Assembly (NCBI GenBank): GCA_903934325.1
Contig: CAIZNH010000006.1
Location: forward strand, 30,401 to 94,400
Direction: 5' to 3'
Length of the DNA: 64,000 bases
Origin: an uncultured Alphaproteobacteria bacterium
Lineage (GTDB): Bacteria; Pseudomonadota; Alphaproteobacteria; Sphingomonadales; Sphingomonadaceae
The translations under genes and the position numbers were made by a program. Below are positions 11,603 through 22,252 of this stretch, in pieces (position 1 is the first letter of the stretch; the number at the start of each line of letters is the position of its first letter). The notes under the pieces are model-generated. The model was not told the origin of the DNA, did not search any database, and worked only from the letters and a program-made list of their open reading frames with translations.

Positions 11603-11618
11603 CTTACATGAGTGTTAA
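11603..11618. promoter_or_regulatory. Operator-like inverted repeat upstream of Coq4 paralogue 2
   Basis: CTTACA-TGAG-TGTTAA, sharing CTTACAT and TGT-A with the site at 9972-9987 and placed 43 bp before the start codon. Suggests both Coq4 genes answer to one TetR-like repressor that is not encoded in the window. Confidence 0.5.
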
Positions 11619-11677
11619 TAGACGATTCGGTTCAGCGAATAAAACCCTTTTTGCGACGAGCCGTGCGAGCCTAGCGA

Positions 11678-12550
11678 TCAGGCCTCGACCCAGTCGCTGC
11701 GCGCAATGCCCAGCAGCGAAAGCACCGCCGTCAGATCGCCGCGATCGACCCGGCCATTGGCCGCCGCGCGCGCCTTGGGCTTGGCGAGATAGGCAAAGCC
11801 ATAGGTCGCCGCCGCAATCATCGGGATGTCGTTGGCGCCGTCGCCCGTCGCAAGACTGATCCGCCCGCCCGCCGCTTCTTCGGCCAGCACCGCGGCCTTC
11901 ACGCCGCTGTCGACAATATCGCCCAGCAGCCCGCCGGTGAGCTTGCCGCCCACAACCTCGAGCCGGTTGCCGACCACCCGGTCAAAACCGAGCATCGCGC
12001 CCACCGGATCGGCGAAGTGGTGAAAGCCGCCGGTCACCAGCACGGTGCGGCAGCCTTGCGCCGAAAGCGTCGCCACCAGCGTCTTTGCGCCCGGCGTGGG
12101 CGAAATCCGCTCCGCCAGACATTCGCCGATCGCGCCCTCGCCCAGCCCTTCGAGCAGCGCCACGCGTTCGCGCAGCGCGGCGACGAAATCGAGCTCGCCC
12201 TGCATCGCGCGTTCGGTGATTTCGGCGATCTGCGCCTTGATCCCGGCGTAATCGGCCAGCTCGTCGATGCATTCCTGCCCGATCATGGTCGAATCCATGT
12301 CCGACACGAAGACTTGCGGAAGGAAAATCGGTCCACGGCTCACCAGCATATCGGCCGGGGAAAAGACGCTGTCGATCGCGGCGAGCACCACTTGCGGATC
12401 GCCATCGGTGAAGCGCATCTCGAGCACATCGCCGTCGGCCAGCACCTCCGCCGTCGCCAGCGCCACGCCTTCTTCGCGCAAAGCACGCGCCAGCAAGTCC
12501 TGCGATGTTTCCCTTGTCGCTGTGTCTGCTATCAGCCGGGCAATGAGCAT
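11678..12550 (-). CDS. serB: Phosphoserine phosphatase
   Basis: HAD-family phosphatase that makes L-serine from O-phosphoserine. The 290-residue protein has an N-terminal ACT-like region (about 1-75) and the HAD core: catalytic [17 protein letters not shown] with nucleophile in Dx[15 protein letters not shown], and the C-terminal Mg-binding [17 protein letters not shown] start at the ATG at 12550, preceded by GGAG; a longer reading from 12685 would run antisense into miaA. This start overlaps the divergent miaA start by 8 bp. Confidence 0.95.
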   Translation of the reverse strand: MLIARLIADTATRETSQDLLARALREEGVALATAEVLADGDVLEMRFTDGDPQVVLAAIDSVFSPADMLVSRGPIFLPQVFVSDMDSTMIGQECIDELADYAGIKAQIAEITERAMQGELDFVAALRERVALLEGLGEGAIGECLAERISPTPGAKTLVATLSAQGCRTVLVTGGFHHFADPVGAMLGFDRVVGNRLEVVGGKLTGGLLGDIVDSGVKAAVLAEEAAGGRISLATGDGANDIPMIAAATYGFAYLAKPKARAAANGRVDRGDLTAVLSLLGIARSDWVEA

Positions 12551-13511
12551 CGTGAATTCTCCAGCAGGCCCCGTGGCGCCCTCTGTCGCGCTCATTGCAG
12601 GGCCGACCGCCAGCGGCAAGAGCGCGATTGCGCTTGCCCTTGCCATGCGGCTTGCCGCTGACGGGCGGCGCGGCGTGATCGTCAATGCCGACAGCGCGCA
12701 GGTCTATGCCGATCTCGGCGTGCTGTCGGCGCGCCCCTCCGAAGACGAGATGGGCGGGATCGAGCACCGCCTGTTCGGCGCGTGGGACGGATCAGAGGCC
12801 TGCTCTGCCGCCGCATGGGCCGCGCGCGCCAAGGCCGAAATCGCCGATATTCACGCCAAGGGCGGCGAGCCGATCCTCGTCGGCGGGACGGGGCTCTATA
12901 TCAAGGTGCTGCTCGAAGGCATCGCGCCGATCCCGGAAATCGATCCCGCCGTGCGCGCCACAGTGCGCGCCCTGCCCGAAGATGCGGCCTATGCCCTGCT
13001 CCAGGTCGAAGACCCCGAGCGCGCCGCCGATCTTGATCCCGGCGATCGCCAGCGGATTGCCCGCGCCTTGGAAGTGAAGCGCTCGACCGGCGTGACGCTG
13101 GCTGACTGGCAGCTTGCCAAGGCCGGCGGGATTGCCGAGGACATCACGCTCCACCCGCTGCTGGTGCTGCCGGACCGGACATGGCTTTATGAACGGTGCG
13201 ACCTCCGGTTCGAGGCGATGCTGGAAAGCGGCGCGATTGCCGAGGTCGAGGCGCTGCTCGCCCGCAATCTCGATCCCGATCTGCCGGTGATGCGCGCCAT
13301 CGGGGTGCCGGAAATCGCCGCCTTCCTTGCTGGCGACATGGAGCCTGAGGCGATGATCGCCACGGGGCAACAGGCGACGCGCAATTATGCCAAGCGCCAG
13401 TTCACCTGGTTTCGGCGCCAGACTCCGGAGGAATGGCTCCGGATCGCGCCCGGACCTGAATCCGAAAATATCGACATTGAGGCCTGTTTCGCATCATTAT
13501 TACGCGATTAG
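12543..13511 (+). CDS. miaA: tRNA dimethylallyltransferase
   Basis: Adds a dimethylallyl group to A37 of tRNAs reading UNN codons. The 322-residue protein has the P-loop [16 protein letters not shown], the [19 protein letters not shown] region, [17 protein letters not shown] and C-terminal [15 protein letters not shown]. The ATG at 12543 gives the expected short N-terminus before the P-loop; longer readings antisense to serB are rejected. The start codon lies inside the divergent serB start (ATGAGCAT carries both), so neither gene has a private promoter region of any length. Confidence 0.95.
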   Translation: MSIVNSPAGPVAPSVALIAGPTASGKSAIALALAMRLAADGRRGVIVNADSAQVYADLGVLSARPSEDEMGGIEHRLFGAWDGSEACSAAAWAARAKAEIADIHAKGGEPILVGGTGLYIKVLLEGIAPIPEIDPAVRATVRALPEDAAYALLQVEDPERAADLDPGDRQRIARALEVKRSTGVTLADWQLAKAGGIAEDITLHPLLVLPDRTWLYERCDLRFEAMLESGAIAEVEALLARNLDPDLPVMRAIGVPEIAAFLAGDMEPEAMIATGQQATRNYAKRQFTWFRRQTPEEWLRIAPGPESENIDIEACFASLLRD

Positions 13512-13554
13512 GGGTTGACCTATCAGATTATAACCTATAGCGGCGTGATCACTC

Positions 13555-13583
13555 GGTCCGATGCGTCCCCCCTGCATCGGGCC
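13555..13583 (+). promoter_or_regulatory. ilvB leader hairpin (attenuator-like)
   Basis: A 10-bp stem (GGTCCGATGC / GCATCGGGCC, one G-T pair) with a 9-nt C-rich loop, followed by GGTTTTG. It stands 50 bp before the ilvB start and just downstream of a possible promoter (TTGACC at 13515 and TATAGC at 13536). The 3' arm CATCGGG can alternatively pair with CCCGATG at 13630-13636, which contains the ilvB start codon. This could be an attenuator or start-sequestering leader. It might belong to the described ilvB-OMG class, which I cannot verify. Confidence 0.55.
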
Positions 13584-13633
13584 GGTTTTGTTGTCAGGCA
13601 TGGGTCGTTCGTTTCGGCCTGCCGCCCAACCCG

Positions 13634-15433
13634 ATGGAGTTCCCCGTGCCCGGCAAGCCGGACAAAGCCGCAAGTCACAGCGCCCCCAAAAGCGGTGCGG
13701 CGATCCTTGTGCAGTGCCTGATCGAGCAGGGCGTCGAATATGTCTTCGGCTATCCCGGCGGCGCGGTGCTGCCGATCTATGACGAACTCTTCGGCGATGA
13801 GCGCATCCGCCACATCCTCGTCCGCCACGAAGCGGGCGCGGCCCACGCGGCCGAAGGCTATGCCCGCGCCACCGGCAAGCCGGGCGTGGTGCTTGTCACC
13901 AGCGGACCCGGCGCAACCAATGCGATCACCGGGATTGCCGATGCGTGGATGGATTCGATCCCGCTCGTCGTCATCACCGGACAGGTGCCCACCAGCCTGA
14001 TCGGCACCGACGCGTTTCAGGAAGCCGACACCATCGGCATCACGCGTCACTGCACCAAGCACAATTATCTGGTGAAGGACCCGGCCGATCTCGCCGCAAC
14101 CATCGCCGAGGCCTTCCGCATCGCCACCACCGGGCGCCCCGGTCCGGTCGTGATCGACATTCCCAAGGATGTGCAGATCGCCGTGCCGTCCGAGCGCCGC
14201 GCCTTCGTGCGTCCGGGATCGCACCGCTATGCCCCGCAGATGGTCGCGCCCGCCGAACAGATCGTCGAGGCGATCGAGCTGATCGCCAAGGCCGAGCGTC
14301 CAATTTTCTACACCGGCGGCGGCGTGATCAATTCCGGCCCCGAGGCAAGCGAACTGCTGCGCCGCCTCCAGGACCTCACCGGCGCGCCGGTCACCTCGAC
14401 CCTGATGGGCCTCGGCGCCTTCCCGAGCACGCACCCCGACTGGCTCGGGATGCTGGGGATGCACGGCACCTATGAAGCCAATATGGCGATGAACACCTGC
14501 GACGTGATGGTGTGCATCGGTGCGCGCTTCGATGACCGGGTGACCGGCAGGCTCGACGCTTTCTCGCCCCATTCGACCAAGATCCACATCGACATCGATC
14601 GCTCCTCGATCAACAAGACCGTGCCGGTGGACATGGGCATCCTTGGCGATTGCGGCACGGTGCTGGGCCAGCTGATCGCAGCCTGGGGCAGCCGGCAGGC
14701 GCGCGATCTGGGCGAATGGAAGGCCCGCATCGCCGGCTGGCGCGCGCGCGAATGCCTCGCCTATCCGCCGCGCTCGGTGAAGCATCCGAACATGATCATG
14801 CCGCAAAAGGCGATCGAGCGGCTCCATGCCCTTACCCACAAGCGCGCGCCGATCATCTCCACCGAAGTCGGCCAGCACCAGATGTGGGCGGCGCAATATT
14901 TCGGCTTCGATGATCCCAACAAGTGGCTGACCTCGGGCGGGCTCGGCACCATGGGCTATGGCCTGCCCGCCGCAATCGGCGCGCAGCTTGGCCACCCCGA
15001 CGCGCTGGTGATCGACATTGCGGGCGAGGCCAGCATCCAGATGAACATCCAGGAACTGGGCACCGCCAGCCAGTACCGCCTGCCGGTCAAGGTGTTCATC
15101 CTCAACAACGAATATATGGGCATGGTCCGCCAGTGGCAGGAGCTGACCTACGAAAGCCGCTATTCGAACAGCTACTCCGACAGCCTGCCCGATTTCGTGC
15201 GGCTGGCCGAAGCATACGGGTGGAAGGGCATTCGCATCCACGATGAAAGCGAACTCGATGAAGGGATCGCCGCCATGCTTGCGCACGATGGGCCGGTGAT
15301 GGTCGATTGCCTCGTCGCGCAGGATGCCAACTGCCTGCCGATGATCCCGTCAGGCGCGGCCCATACCGACATGATCCTCTACGGCGACAAGGTCGACGGG
15401 ACGATGGACGACGAAGCCAAGGCGCTGGTTTAG
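13634..15433 (+). CDS. ilvB: Acetolactate synthase large subunit
   Basis: Thiamine-diphosphate enzyme joining two pyruvates (or pyruvate and 2-oxobutyrate) at the first common step of valine, leucine and isoleucine synthesis. The 599-residue protein has [20 protein letters not shown] with the catalytic-region glutamate following in [43 protein letters not shown], and the ThDP motif running from GDIAGE-equivalent [13 protein letters not shown] to [13 protein letters not shown]. Note AGEAS where many homologues read GDGSF/GDAS. The start at 13634 sits within a CCCGATG segment able to pair with the leader hairpin. It forms an operon with ilvN 9 bp downstream. Confidence 0.96.
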   Translation: MEFPVPGKPDKAASHSAPKSGAAILVQCLIEQGVEYVFGYPGGAVLPIYDELFGDERIRHILVRHEAGAAHAAEGYARATGKPGVVLVTSGPGATNAITGIADAWMDSIPLVVITGQVPTSLIGTDAFQEADTIGITRHCTKHNYLVKDPADLAATIAEAFRIATTGRPGPVVIDIPKDVQIAVPSERRAFVRPGSHRYAPQMVAPAEQIVEAIELIAKAERPIFYTGGGVINSGPEASELLRRLQDLTGAPVTSTLMGLGAFPSTHPDWLGMLGMHGTYEANMAMNTCDVMVCIGARFDDRVTGRLDAFSPHSTKIHIDIDRSSINKTVPVDMGILGDCGTVLGQLIAAWGSRQARDLGEWKARIAGWRARECLAYPPRSVKHPNMIMPQKAIERLHALTHKRAPIISTEVGQHQMWAAQYFGFDDPNKWLTSGGLGTMGYGLPAAIGAQLGHPDALVIDIAGEASIQMNIQELGTASQYRLPVKVFILNNEYMGMVRQWQELTYESRYSNSYSDSLPDFVRLAEAYGWKGIRIHDESELDEGIAAMLAHDGPVMVDCLVAQDANCLPMIPSGAAHTDMILYGDKVDGTMDDEAKALV

Positions 15434-15442
15434 GAAACGCTC

Positions 15443-17021
<1,579 letters not shown>

Positions 17022-17032
17022 GCTGCAAAGAA

Positions 17033-17066
17033 TTCCACCGCCCGCCTGTTGCGGCGGGCGGTGGAA
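17033..17066 (+). terminator. Hairpin after ilvC
   Basis: Perfect 14-bp stem, TTCCACCGCCCGCC against GGCGGGCGGTGGAA, with the 6-nt loop TGTTGC. No T-run follows, so it may terminate inefficiently or simply stabilise the 3' end. Confidence 0.7.
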
Positions 17067-17118
17067 CCATCGCGGGGCGTCGGGTATTGGGTCTTCACAC
17101 CTTGAGGAGACCCACCCG

Positions 17119-17772
17119 ATGAATCGCACCGCCCTCGCCGCTCTTGCAGCGCTTGCCATCACCGGCATCAGCGCCGCTTTCGTCCCCACGCTCGCAGCCC
17201 AGGATGCCCCGCAGATGCCGGGCATCAAGGATCCCTCGCGCGTCACGGCAGGCACCTATGCCGCCGATCCGGGGCACTCGCTGATCGGCTGGGAAGTCAG
17301 CCATTTCGGCTTCAGCGACTATTTCGGCATCTTCGGCGATGTGGCGGGCACGCTGGTGCTCGATCCGGCCAATCCGGATGCGGCCAAGGTCGATGTGACG
17401 ATCCCCGTCGCCAATGTCACCACCGCCAGCAAGGGCCTGACCGCGCACCTCCTGCGCCCGGGCAAGGACGGGGGCGCGCCCGATTTCTTCGGCCCCGCAC
17501 CGGCCCCCGCCCGCTTCGTCTCCACATCGGTCAAGGCCAAGGGCATGACCGCGATCATCACCGGCGACCTCACCTTGAACGGCATCACCAAGCCGGTCAC
17601 TTTCGAGGCCGAGTTCGTGGGCGCGGGCAACAACCCCTACAACAAGAAGGCCACCGTCGGCTTCGAAGCGGAGACCGAAATCAAGCGCTCGGACTTCGGC
17701 GTGAACTACGCCATCCCCTTCGTCAGCGACGAGGTGGAGCTGGAGATCTCCGTCGCCTTCGAGAAGCAGTAA
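17119..17772 (+). CDS. YceI family periplasmic protein
   Basis: A 217-residue exported lipocalin-like protein. The N-terminus is a signal peptide (hydrophobic LAALAALAITGISAAFV, cut near TLAAQ). The mature part has YceI texts: DPGHSLIGWEVSHFGFSDYFGIFGDVAGTLVLDP, TGDLTLNGITKPVTFEAEF and KRSDFGVNYAIPFVSDEVELEISVAF. Family members bind isoprenoid-like ligands such as octaprenyl chains in known structures; ligand here unknown. It begins 52 bp after the ilvC hairpin with GAGGAG upstream of its ATG, so it is likely a separate unit. Confidence 0.92.
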   Translation: MNRTALAALAALAITGISAAFVPTLAAQDAPQMPGIKDPSRVTAGTYAADPGHSLIGWEVSHFGFSDYFGIFGDVAGTLVLDPANPDAAKVDVTIPVANVTTASKGLTAHLLRPGKDGGAPDFFGPAPAPARFVSTSVKAKGMTAIITGDLTLNGITKPVTFEAEFVGAGNNPYNKKATVGFEAETEIKRSDFGVNYAIPFVSDEVELEISVAFEKQ

Positions 17773-17818
17773 GAGCCTCTCGACACATCATCTCCAATCG
17801 GGCAGGCCTCTCTCCACG

Positions 17819-18976
17819 ATGCGCCTGTCCGATTGCCACAATATCGACGATTTCCGGCGGCTGGCGAAGGCCCGCCTGCCCTTCCCCGTGTTCGATTACA
17901 TCGACGGCGCGGCTGATGACGAGCTGACCAAGGCGAGGAACACCGCTGCCTTTGCGGGGGTCGATCTGGTGCCCGATGTGCTCGCCGGGGTGGAGGTGAT
18001 CGACACCTCCTGCACAATCCTCGGGCGCAAATCCGCGCTGCCGCTGATGCTCTCGCCCACCGCAGTCCAGCGCGCCTTCCACTGGCAGGGCGAGCGCGCG
18101 GTGGCCAAAGCCGCCGAGAAATACGGGCTGTGGTTCGGCATATCGAGCCTTGCGACGCGCTCGATCGAGGAGATCGCCGCGCTCACCAGCGGGCCGAAGC
18201 TGTTCCAGCTCTATGTCCACAAGGACAAGGGGCTGAACACCCACATGATCGAGCGCTGTCAGGCGGCAAAGTTCGATGCGCTGGCGCTGACGGTGGACAC
18301 CATCGTTTCGGGCAAGCGCGAGCGGTGCCTGAGGAGCGGCTTCACCACCCCGCCGCGCTTCACGCCTGCCAGCATCCTCAGCTACGCCGCCCGCCCGCGC
18401 TGGACGCTCGACTATGTGTTCCGCGAGAAATTCCGCCTCCCCAATCTCGACACCCATGTCAGCGAGGGCACGAACAGGGCGGTCAGCATCGCGGAATATT
18501 TCAACACCATGCTCGATACCGCGATGACATGGGACACCGCCGCAAGCATCCGCCAGCAATGGGGCGGCACCTTTGTGCTGAAGGGCGTGATGAGCGCCAA
18601 TGATGCGCGCCGCGCGGTCGAGATCGGGGCGGATGCGATCATGATCTCGAACCACGGCGGGCGCCAGCTCGATGGCTCCCGCGCGCCGTTTGATCAGCTG
18701 CCCGAGATTGTCGATGCGGTGGGGGGCAAGATCGAGATCATCTGCGACGGCGGCGTGCGGCGCGGCACCCATGTGCTGAAGGCCCTGTGCTCGGGCGCCA
18801 CGGCGGCCTCGGGCGGGCGGCTCTATCTCTATGCGCTGGCGGCGGCGGGGCAGGACGGGGTCGAACACGCGCTCGGCATCCTCAAGGACGAGATCGAGCG
18901 CGGGATGCGGCTGATGGGGGTGACGCGGACCAGCCAGCTCACCGGCGAACGCCTGCGCCAGCGCCCGCCGGCATGA
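17819..18976 (+). CDS. FMN-dependent alpha-hydroxy-acid oxidase/dehydrogenase
   Basis: TIM-barrel flavoenzyme oxidising an L-2-hydroxy acid (lactate- or mandelate-like), probably membrane-associated or cytoplasmic. The 385-residue protein shows PFPVFDYIDGAADDELT at the N-terminus, PLMLSPTAVQRAFHWQGE, the active-site SNHGGRQLDGS containing the catalytic His and Arg, and the flavin-phosphate loop ICDGGVRRGTHVLKAL. It resembles LldD/MdlB but the exact substrate cannot be told. It begins 46 bp after the YceI gene. Confidence 0.9.
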   Translation: MRLSDCHNIDDFRRLAKARLPFPVFDYIDGAADDELTKARNTAAFAGVDLVPDVLAGVEVIDTSCTILGRKSALPLMLSPTAVQRAFHWQGERAVAKAAEKYGLWFGISSLATRSIEEIAALTSGPKLFQLYVHKDKGLNTHMIERCQAAKFDALALTVDTIVSGKRERCLRSGFTTPPRFTPASILSYAARPRWTLDYVFREKFRLPNLDTHVSEGTNRAVSIAEYFNTMLDTAMTWDTAASIRQQWGGTFVLKGVMSANDARRAVEIGADAIMISNHGGRQLDGSRAPFDQLPEIVDAVGGKIEIICDGGVRRGTHVLKALCSGATAASGGRLYLYALAAAGQDGVEHALGILKDEIERGMRLMGVTRTSQLTGERLRQRPPA

Positions 18977-19042
18977 ACTGTCATGATGTTGCAATTTTCC
19001 GGTCGTTTGGGATGATGTGAGGCCCATTTACGGACACCGATC

Positions 19043-19516
19043 ATGACCAATCGCCCCGCCGCTGCCCTGCCCCTGATGCTCGCCGCTCTGATGCTGCCCG
19101 CCCTGACGTTGACGGCCTGCGGGAGCGAGCCCGATCCCGCCGCCAGCAGCGCGGACAGCTTTGCGTCACGGATCAACAAGAACGCCGCTGAAGCCTCGGC
19201 CACACCCGCGCCTGCGGCCACCGCCACGCCGCAGATCGCCCAGCCCCTGCCGGGCGCCGCGCCGGGTGCCTTTGCCGAGGGCACGCTCACCGATCCTGCC
19301 TCGCAGACCTGCGGTGCCAATCTGATGGGGCCCTTCATCGGCAAGCCTGCCGATCAGGGCACCCGCGCCGCCATCGCCCAGACCCTGGGGCGCACCGAGA
19401 ACCTGCGTTTCGTGCCCTTCGGGACCGCGGGCTTCGTCAATCCCGATCCCACCAACCCGCGCCTCAGTCTGATGCTCGATGCGCAGAACATCATCCGCGA
19501 CGCACGCTGCGGGTGA
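19043..19516 (+). CDS. Lipoprotein with peptidase-inhibitor I78-like domain
   Basis: A 157-residue predicted lipoprotein: hydrophobic signal followed by the lipobox LTAC (cysteine near residue 27), then an Ala/Pro/Thr-rich linker and a C-terminal domain from about residue 90. That domain has CGANLMGPFIGKPAD, LRFVPFGTAGF and RLSLMLDAQNIIRDARCG, which fit the I78 inhibitor pattern (paired cysteines, R-x-D core and terminal CG). Role as an envelope protease inhibitor is inference from the fold. It stands alone between the oxidase and leuA. Confidence 0.75.
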   Translation: MTNRPAAALPLMLAALMLPALTLTACGSEPDPAASSADSFASRINKNAAEASATPAPAATATPQIAQPLPGAAPGAFAEGTLTDPASQTCGANLMGPFIGKPADQGTRAAIAQTLGRTENLRFVPFGTAGFVNPDPTNPRLSLMLDAQNIIRDARCG

Positions 19517-19571
19517 TAGCGGGGGTATTCCCGGCTTGCGCCCTGCGCAATAATCGGCAAAGACTGCCCGC

Positions 19572-19622
19572 ATGACGGGACACGGACTTGCGCTGCTTCG
19601 ACTTATGCGCCCTTGGGCGTAG
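19572..19622 (+). CDS. leuA leader peptide (candidate)
   Basis: A 16-codon frame, MTGHGLALLRLMRPWA, ending TAG, 88 bp before leuA. Four of 16 codons are leucine (CTT, CTG, CTT, CTT), clustered at codons 6-11. The following RNA can pair CCCTTGGG (19610-19617, covered by a ribosome stalled at the Leu codons) with CCCAAGGG (19655-19662), and GCCGC (19626-19630) with GCGGC (19645-19649), giving alternative folds. No strong Shine-Dalgarno and no clear U-tract, so the attenuation mechanism is inferred. Leucine leader peptides before leuA are known in other alphaproteobacteria. Confidence 0.6.
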   Translation: MTGHGLALLRLMRPWA

Positions 19623-19710
19623 GCAGCCGCGCGCGAGGATGCGAGCGGCCCGCTCCCAAGGGTAACCCGCAAGCCTCCTCCCTTCCAATGTCCGCGACGA
19701 GCCATTTTCC

Positions 19711-21390
19711 ATGCCCATGCTCCAGCATCCTTCCGCCAAGTACCGCCCCTTCGGCCAGATCAACCTGCCCGACCGCCAGTGGCCCTCGAAACTGATCGAG
19801 AGCGCGCCGCGCTGGCTCTCCACCGATCTGCGCGACGGCAACCAGTCGATCATCGATCCGATGGACGCGGTGAAAAAGCGCCGATTCTTCGATCTGCTGG
19901 TCGAAATCGGGGTCAAGGAAATCGAAGTCGGCTTCCCCAGCGCCGGCGCGACCGAGTTCGATTTCATCTCGGGCCTGGTGCGTTCGGGCGATATTCCCGA
20001 TGACGTCACCGTGCAGGTGCTGACGCAGAGCCGCGAGGATCTGATCCGCACCAGCTTCGACAGCCTGACAGGCGCGCGCGCCGTCATCGTCCACCTCTAC
20101 AACGCCGTCAGCCCCGCATGGCGCGACATCGTGTTCCGCATGAGCAAGGACGAGGTTAAGGCCATCGCCGTCGCGGGTGCCAAGGTGATGCGCGACGAGG
20201 CCGCCAAGCGCCCCGATACGGACTGGCATTTCCAGTATTCGCCGGAGACCTTCTCCACCGCCGAACTCGATTTCAGCATCGAGGTCTGCGCCGCGGTGAT
20301 GGAGGTGCTGGCCCCCACGCCCGAGCATCCGATCATCCTCAACCTGCCGGCCACGATCGAGGCGGCGACCCCAAATATCTATGCCGACCAGATCGAATAT
20401 TTCGGACGGCACCTGCCCAACCGGCAATCCGCGATCCTGAGCCTTCACACCCACAATGATCGCGGCACCGGCGTGGCGGCGGCGGAACTCGGGCTGATGG
20501 CGGGGGCAGACCGGGTCGAAGGCTGCCTGTTCGGCAATGGCGAGCGCACCGGCAATTGCTGCCTCGTGACCATGGCGCTCAACCTCTACACCCAGGGGGT
20601 CAACCCCAGGCTCGACTTCTCGGATATCGACCGGGTGATCGAGACGGTGGAATATTGCAACGACATCCCCGTCCACCAGCGCCACCCCTATGGCGGCGAG
20701 CTGGTCTACACCGCCTTTTCCGGCAGCCATCAGGACGCGATCAAGAAGGGCTTCGAAGCGCGCGACACCCAGAACGACGAAGTCTGGCGCGTGCCCTATC
20801 TCCCCATCGATCCGGCCGATCTCGGGCGCAATTACGAAGCGGTGATCCGCGTCAATTCGCAGTCCGGCAAGGGCGGCTTTGCCTGGGTGCTGGAGAAGGA
20901 TCAGGGCCTCAAGCTTCCCAAGAAGATGCAGGCCGATTTCTCGCGCCATGTGCAGCATCTCGCCGACGAGCTGGGCCGCGAGTTGAACGCCGCCGACATC
21001 TGGGACGCCTTCCGCTGCGCCTATCACGTCAAGACCCACCCCAAGCATTTCCAGCTGGTGCGCTACGAGGAAAGCCGCGCGTCGGACGGCACCCGCATCT
21101 TTGCCGGCACCATCGCGGTCGAAGGCACGGAGCAGAGCGTTTCGGGGCGCGGCAATGGCCTCATCTCCTCGGTGATGGGCACCTTGCGCGAGGCCTTCGG
21201 GGTCGAGCTCGAGGTGTCCGACTACACCGAACACGCACTGGGCAGCGGCACGGATGCGCGCGCGGCGGCCTATCTCGAATGCCGCACGGCGGACGGGCGC
21301 ACGCTGTGGGGCTGCGGGATCGACGAGGATATCGCCACCGCCAGCGTGCGCGCCGTGCTGAGCGCGGCCAATTCGGCTGTGGCGCGCTAG
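19711..21390 (+). CDS. leuA: 2-isopropylmalate synthase (long form)
   Basis: Condenses acetyl-CoA with 2-oxoisovalerate, the committed step of leucine synthesis. The 559-residue protein is the longer LeuA type with N-terminal extension FGQINLPDRQWPSKLI. The HMGL-like barrel has RWLSTDLRDGNQSIIDPMD, the metal-binding LHTHNDRGTGVAAAELG and GNGERTGNCCLVTMALNL; the C-terminal 120 residues form the leucine-sensing LeuA dimer domain, with VMGTLREAFGVELEVSDYTEHA. A start six bases later (MLQHPSAKYRPF) is equally possible; neither has a good ribosome site. A Leu-rich leader lies upstream. Confidence 0.96.
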   Translation: MPMLQHPSAKYRPFGQINLPDRQWPSKLIESAPRWLSTDLRDGNQSIIDPMDAVKKRRFFDLLVEIGVKEIEVGFPSAGATEFDFISGLVRSGDIPDDVTVQVLTQSREDLIRTSFDSLTGARAVIVHLYNAVSPAWRDIVFRMSKDEVKAIAVAGAKVMRDEAAKRPDTDWHFQYSPETFSTAELDFSIEVCAAVMEVLAPTPEHPIILNLPATIEAATPNIYADQIEYFGRHLPNRQSAILSLHTHNDRGTGVAAAELGLMAGADRVEGCLFGNGERTGNCCLVTMALNLYTQGVNPRLDFSDIDRVIETVEYCNDIPVHQRHPYGGELVYTAFSGSHQDAIKKGFEARDTQNDEVWRVPYLPIDPADLGRNYEAVIRVNSQSGKGGFAWVLEKDQGLKLPKKMQADFSRHVQHLADELGRELNAADIWDAFRCAYHVKTHPKHFQLVRYEESRASDGTRIFAGTIAVEGTEQSVSGRGNGLISSVMGTLREAFGVELEVSDYTEHALGSGTDARAAAYLECRTADGRTLWGCGIDEDIATASVRAVLSAANSAVAR

Positions 21391-21472
21391 GCAAGGCGAG
21401 CGCAATGCTTGCCTGAGGCACGCTTTGCGCGCATCATCGGCGCCGCTGTCACGGGAGAGAGGGCCAGCGCCG

Positions 21473-22252
21473 ATGAGCGTGCTCGAACAGGGTTCCGTCA
21501 TGCCCGCAACCCCGCCGCAGGTGGCGGGCGATCTTGCTGCGGCAGATCTGCGCGCGGCGCTCGCGGCGGGCTGGCGCGATTTCCTCGCCATGCCGCGCTT
21601 CGGCCTGTTCTTCGGCGGGGTCTATGTGCTCGCCGGCTTGGGAATCGGCTGGGCCACGATCACCGGCGGCAACCTCTCCTGGCTGATCCCCGCGATCGCC
21701 GGCTTCCCTCTGATCGCGCCTTTCGTGGCCGTCGGCCTTTACGAGGCAAGCCGCAGGCGCGAGGTGGGCGAGCCGCTTACATGGCGCGCGGTGCTCAGCG
21801 CTTTGAAGGGCCACGGGGATGACCAGATCCTCTCGATGGGGGTGATCGTGTTCGTCGCCTTCTCGTTCTGGATGATCATCGCCCACGCCATCTTCGCGAT
21901 CTTCATGGCCGGGAGCCGGATGGGCGGTGAAACGCTCGCCGCCCTCATGACCCCGCCGGGCCTTGCGATGCTGGCGGTGGGCAGCGCGGTCGGCGCGGTA
22001 CTGGCCTTTGCCTTCTACGCGATGACGGTGATCAGCCTGCCGCTGCTGGTCGAACGCAAGGTCGATTTCCTCAATGCGATCATTGCCAGCCTCAAGGTGG
22101 TGCGGCGCAATTTCGCGGTGATGCTGGGCTGGGCGGTGGTGATTGCCGTGCTGCTGTTTGTCGCCATGATCCCGGCCTTTCTCGGCCTTGTCGTGGCGCT
22201 GCCGGTGCTAGGGCACGCGACCTGGCACCTCTACCGGCGTGCGGTGGTCTGA
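21473..22252 (+). CDS. DUF2189 domain membrane protein
   Basis: A 259-residue inner-membrane protein with about six hydrophobic segments. It fits DUF2189: ADLRAALAAGWRDFLAMPRFGLFFGGVYVLAG at the N-terminus, LIAPFVAVGLYEASRRRE, and ISLPLLVERKVDFLNAIIAS before the last helices. Function unknown; the family is often near respiratory genes but that is not the case here. I start at the ATG at 21473; MPATPP (21500) is an alternative. Its last 22 bp overlap the convergent Sel1-like lipoprotein gene. Confidence 0.85.
   Translation: MSVLEQGSVMPATPPQVAGDLAAADLRAALAAGWRDFLAMPRFGLFFGGVYVLAGLGIGWATITGGNLSWLIPAIAGFPLIAPFVAVGLYEASRRREVGEPLTWRAVLSALKGHGDDQILSMGVIVFVAFSFWMIIAHAIFAIFMAGSRMGGETLAALMTPPGLAMLAVGSAVGAVLAFAFYAMTVISLPLLVERKVDFLNAIIASLKVVRRNFAVMLGWAVVIAVLLFVAMIPAFLGLVVALPVLGHATWHLYRRAVV

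Noticed and set aside
13515..13721. TTG-initiated frame containing Ile/Val codons upstream of ilvB as a leader peptide
   Set aside because: No ATG, no ribosome site, no stop before ilvB, and the likely promoter lies inside it. Hairpin control without a peptide is the safer reading.
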